Source of the DNA: an uncultured Porphyromonadaceae bacterium
GTDB taxonomy: Bacteria > Bacteroidota > Bacteroidia > Bacteroidales > Muribaculaceae
Length of the DNA stretch: 45,108 nucleotides
Direction of reading: 5' to 3'
NCBI GenBank assembly: GCA_947177615.1
Contig: CAMWUY010000003.1
Location: forward strand, 1-45,108
The notes beneath the pieces were generated by a model. That model saw only the letters and a list, made by a program, of their open reading frames with translations. It made no database searches and was not told the DNA's origin. A program made the position numbers and the translations under genes. This document shows, piece by piece, positions 42,070-45,108 of this stretch. The stretch's first letter is position 1. Each line of letters starts with the position of its first letter.

Positions 42070-43833
42070 ATGAAATCATATATCAATCGTTTCCTTATCG
42101 GCAGCGTGCTTGTAGCTACTGCGGGCATGACCTCCTGCGTTGGTGACCTTGACCAGTTCCCCCAGGATGAGCGTACTATGACCGCCTCCGATTTCAAGAA
42201 CAACCCCAAAGAGTACCTCGCCGGTGCTATGGGCAAGTGCTACTCCGGTATCGCTATCGCCGGTCAGAGCGGTGCGGGTTCTTCCGACATCTCCCGTCTC
42301 GACAATGGCCGTAGCTGCTGGAGCCGCGCAATCTTCATGCTCAACGAGTTCACTACAGATGAATGTAACTGGATCTGGAAAGACTCAGGCGTTTTCGACC
42401 TCTGCACCATGACCTGGTCCACCAACAACGAGAATGTCTTCGGTACATACTCACGTCTGCTGACTCACATCGCTATATGCAATGACTTCCTGCGCCTTAC
42501 CACTCCCGAAAGCCTCAACTCTTACGGCATCGAGATCGGTGGCACAGGAGAAAAGGCTATCTCACAGGCTGATATCGATCAGTTCCGTCTTGAGGCTCGC
42601 GCCCTCCGTGGTCTCTCATATTACTATATGATCGACCTCTTCGGCAACTCCGTACGCTGCTGGGATGACACCCCCGCCGGTGAAGCTCCCGCACCCACCA
42701 AGCGTGCTGACCTCTTCAAGCTCGTCACCGACGACCTCGAGGATGTTCTCAAGGCTTTCCCGGACAACACACCTGTATATGGCCGTATCGGTCGTGACGC
42801 TGTCGAGGCTCTCCTCGCCAAGTATTACCTCAACGGTGAGGTATGGACCGGCACCAAGTACTTTGACAAGTGTCTCCAGCACTGCCAGACTATCATCACC
42901 CGTCACCAGGGCGGTGGCTTCCAGGGTTCAGGTCTGACATACTGCTATCACTACAACTTCTGTAAGAACAATCACCTCTTCGCTCCCGGCGGTTCTATGG
43001 CTGACCAGAACGAGATCCTCTGGAACATCCCCTACGAATATCGTATGACAGAGTCTTACGGCGGATCTTCATTCCTCATCCTCGCCGCTATCTCTGACCA
43101 GAACAAGTCGGCTATGTCATGGTTCGGTATCAACGGCCAGTGGACATGTATGCACGCTCGCACACAGTTCTCCGAGAAGTTCTCCTTCTCAAGCGGACAG
43201 ACTCGCGACAAGCGCGCTTACCTCTGGCTCACCGAGGCTGACGACTTCAATATCAACAACCGCGAGTTCTCTACCTATAAGGATGGTTACGTGCCCATCA
43301 AGTTCACTAACGTAGATTGCGATCCCTCACAGACAGATTACACTACCGAGAACTATTGGAACGATCCCGAGACCGGTCTCAACCGTTTCGGTAAGCACAA
43401 CATCAATGACGAGGCTCACAACTATGGTATCGACGCTTCTGCCACATTCGCTGACACTGACCTCCCCGTCATCCGTCTGGCAGAGATTTATCTGACAGCT
43501 GCCGAGGCTATCCAGCGTGGCGGTGGCGGCAGCGTGGCTGACGCACTCCAGTACATCAACTACGTACGTGAGCGTGCAGGCGTACCCGCATGGTCACCCT
43601 CTGACCTCACTCTCCAGCACATCCTCGACGAGCGTGCACGTGAGCTCTACTGGGAGAACAACCGTCGTACCGACCTCGTCCGTTTCGATCAGTACACTAA
43701 GGGTTACACTTGGAACTGGAAGAACAACGTCGCTCTCGGTGCCGACGTGTCCGACCACATGAAGGTATTCCCCATCCCGACTCAGGTTATCTCTTCTTAC
43801 AGCATTGAGTATCCTCAGAATACGGGTTATTAA
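42070..43833 (+). CDS. susD: SusD/RagB family surface glycan-binding lipoprotein
   Basis: I chose the ATG at 42070 (587 aa), where a lipoprotein signal peptide starts (MKSYINRFLIGSVLVATAGM, C23 in MTSC). ATG at 42055 is an alternative. SusD features are the TPR-type helices (FRLEARALRGLSYYYMIDLF, VEALLAKYYLNGEVW) and the C-terminal block (LPVIRLAEIYLTAAEAIQRG, ERARELYWENNRRTDLVRFD). It binds glycan on the cell surface and closes the SusC channel. It follows susC after about 27 nt in one operon with the same biased codon use. Confidence 0.96.
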   Translation: MKSYINRFLIGSVLVATAGMTSCVGDLDQFPQDERTMTASDFKNNPKEYLAGAMGKCYSGIAIAGQSGAGSSDISRLDNGRSCWSRAIFMLNEFTTDECNWIWKDSGVFDLCTMTWSTNNENVFGTYSRLLTHIAICNDFLRLTTPESLNSYGIEIGGTGEKAISQADIDQFRLEARALRGLSYYYMIDLFGNSVRCWDDTPAGEAPAPTKRADLFKLVTDDLEDVLKAFPDNTPVYGRIGRDAVEALLAKYYLNGEVWTGTKYFDKCLQHCQTIITRHQGGGFQGSGLTYCYHYNFCKNNHLFAPGGSMADQNEILWNIPYEYRMTESYGGSSFLILAAISDQNKSAMSWFGINGQWTCMHARTQFSEKFSFSSGQTRDKRAYLWLTEADDFNINNREFSTYKDGYVPIKFTNVDCDPSQTDYTTENYWNDPETGLNRFGKHNINDEAHNYGIDASATFADTDLPVIRLAEIYLTAAEAIQRGGGGSVADALQYINYVRERAGVPAWSPSDLTLQHILDERARELYWENNRRTDLVRFDQYTKGYTWNWKNNVALGADVSDHMKVFPIPTQVISSYSIEYPQNTGY

Positions 43834-43872
43834 TCCATTTTCAAAATCTAAACAATTCAATTAGAAAGTAAT

Positions 43873-44865
43873 ATGAATAAGTTATCGATTTTGTCGGTAC
43901 TCACAGCAGTGGCAGCCCTCGGTCTCACCGGCTGTAAGGATGACACTCAACCGCGCCTGCAGGATCCCACTCCGGGTACCTTCAAGGTGTTTGAGCCGGC
44001 ACTTAACAATTATACTTACTATCTCGCTCCCGACGCCACCATCGAGCTCGTGACCTCACAGCCCGATTACGGTCTGGGTACTGTCACTCAATATGAGTTG
44101 CAGGCATGTCTGTCAGAGGACTTCAAAGAGGCAACCGTCGATCCGGCGACCGGCGAGGTAGCCAACGAGGCCAACTATCAGATTCTCACCACTGTCAATA
44201 CTCAGGCTCGCATCCAGATGAGCTGTCAGGAGCTCGCTGTAGCTATGTGTGCTCTCTACGGCATCACTACTGACGAGGATGTGGACAAGTGGGACGTAAC
44301 CGCAGCAAATGGTCTTAAGCCCAGCGACGTTCAGCCCGTATATATCCGCGTGGCTGCCTACGTAGCTGACCCCAAGACTCCCACCGGCTACGCTACAGGA
44401 TCTTATATCACTTCCAACGTTGTGAAGCTCAACTCTGTCAAGCCTTTCTTCGCTGTACGTGTTCCTGCTGAGATCTATCTCATCGGTAAACCTCAGGGTT
44501 GGAATATCGAGTCCGGCGAAATGGCTCTCACTGAGGCTGAAAACGGCATCGGTTCTGACATCTACACCGGCGTCTTCGAGTTTGACTCCGAGATACTGGC
44601 TTCAGGTGGCGGTGGTTTCCGCTTCTATAAGGAGCTCGACAACTGGGGTGATAACGGTGCTTATCCCTCTATCGGTGCCAATGCCAATGACGGTGACAAC
44701 ACCAAGGTCACACTCGACGAGGAGTCTCTCTCTGCTGACGTAGACGTCGTAGCCGGTAAGGGTAACTTCCAGATCGAAAACTGGCCGGGCGGTTGGATGA
44801 AGATGACTGTCAACCTCGTGGATATGAACGCTAACTTCAAACCGGGCGATGCCCCCACTGAATAA
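43873..44865 (+). CDS. susE: SusE-like surface starch-binding lipoprotein
   Basis: The protein has 330 residues. The lipoprotein signal ends at C21 (LGLTGCKDD). An N-terminal Ig-like SusE domain (PGTFKVFEPALNNYTYYLAP) is followed by a second beta domain, and from about residue 195 by a starch-binding-like module (VPAEIYLIGKPQGWNIESGE, then GGFRFYKELDNWGDNGAYPS). In B. thetaiotaomicron SusE and SusF hold starch at the surface. It comes 39 nt after susD and just before a second such lipoprotein. The single C-terminal binding module makes it shorter than usual SusE/SusF. Confidence 0.88.
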   Translation: MNKLSILSVLTAVAALGLTGCKDDTQPRLQDPTPGTFKVFEPALNNYTYYLAPDATIELVTSQPDYGLGTVTQYELQACLSEDFKEATVDPATGEVANEANYQILTTVNTQARIQMSCQELAVAMCALYGITTDEDVDKWDVTAANGLKPSDVQPVYIRVAAYVADPKTPTGYATGSYITSNVVKLNSVKPFFAVRVPAEIYLIGKPQGWNIESGEMALTEAENGIGSDIYTGVFEFDSEILASGGGGFRFYKELDNWGDNGAYPSIGANANDGDNTKVTLDEESLSADVDVVAGKGNFQIENWPGGWMKMTVNLVDMNANFKPGDAPTE

Positions 44866-44876
44866 TGCATACTGTA

Positions 44877-45108
44877 ATGAAAAAGTCAATCTTATTTTTA
44901 GCAGGCATCGTGGGGCTCAGCCTCGTATCCTGCGACGATACTTCCGATCTGGGCAAGCCTCAGGTCAATACACCCCCGACGGTGATCGCCGCCAATGGTG
45001 TGGTTGCTGCTCCTAATGCAGCCATCACCGGAGATGCGATCAATCTCAACAACTATACCAACATTGATATCCCTGTCATCGACGTTACCATCGAGAGCGA
45101 CTTCCCCG
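44877..45108 (+). CDS. SusE/SusF-like outer membrane lipoprotein (partial, runs off the right edge)
   Basis: The reading frame is open to the end of the window (77 residues). A lipoprotein signal peptide is clear: MKKSILFLAGIVGLSLVSC, with the lipobox cysteine at C19. The following residues (PTVIAANGVVAAPNAAITGD) look like the start of an Ig-like domain. An in-frame ATG at 44865 overlaps the susE stop (TAATG) and would add four residues; I prefer 44877 because of the signal peptide. Position after susE suggests SusF or a second surface glycan-binding protein; the rest of the gene is needed to decide. Confidence 0.75.
   Translation, partial: MKKSILFLAGIVGLSLVSCDDTSDLGKPQVNTPPTVIAANGVVAAPNAAITGDAINLNNYTNIDIPVIDVTIESDFP

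Overview
The window looks like a Bacteroidales chromosome, most probably Muribaculaceae (inference). Indications are a SusC/SusD/SusE cluster with Bacteroidetes signal peptides, promoters of the -33 TTTG / -7 TAnnTTTG type, a DUF6249 plus ECF sigma operon, and families common in that order. It has two parts of different composition. Positions 1 to about 24,500 are clearly AT-richer, and every gene lies on the minus strand. From about 25,000 onward the DNA is GC-richer, genes lie on both strands, and the content is ordinary core and carbohydrate-use genes.

Part one reads as a single very long minus-strand operon that starts at 24507 and runs off the left edge. Nearly all spacings are 2-15 nt or short overlaps, many of them ATGA. 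In transcript order it encodes: a free-standing TerY-C-like zinc ribbon; a membrane protein; a TerY-P triad (eukaryote-like kinase, vWA protein, PP2C phosphatase); a membrane/TPR protein; a complete His-Xaa-Ser (HXS) radical-SAM system (hxsA, hxsD, hxsB, hxsC); two adaptor-like proteins; a decayed gene fragment; a soluble FtsK-type ATPase with a gamma domain; a small septoil-knot-type secreted protein; a third adaptor-like protein; a zinc-ribbon/PH-like protein; a coiled-coil protein; and a polytopic membrane protein. An envelope-glycan modification module follows: SGNH hydrolase fused to a beta-propeller, MBOAT O-acyltransferase, NodU/CmcH-type carbamoyltransferase, DUF5989, and an SxtJ-like protein.

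The most interesting observation is that seven proteins of this operon, otherwise unrelated, carry the same helical domain of about 100 residues. It is N-terminal in six and C-terminal in one. Three of them also share a second C-terminal domain. This resembles the adaptor (effector-associated) domain logic of multi-component bacterial conflict and signalling systems. My reading is one integrated system: a cytosolic kinase/phosphatase/vWA switch, an FtsK-like motor and adaptor proteins scaffolded by the shared domain, and a secreted peptidoglycan-binding HxsA modified by two radical SAM enzymes. HXS and TerY-P are each known; I am not aware of their union with this repeated domain being described, but I could not search.

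Part two holds a DUF2130 gene, a DUF6249/ECF sigma/small membrane protein operon, a secreted esterase, an AlbA_2-WYL regulator, a secreted GH13 amylase with an aminotransferase, a lipoprotein with an ABC transporter pair, and a starch-type susC-susD-susE-susF operon that runs off the right edge. The susC leader has notable inverted repeats, one of which covers the start codon. A 37-nt element occurs upstream of two promoters. No tRNA, rRNA, IS element or CRISPR array was recognised.
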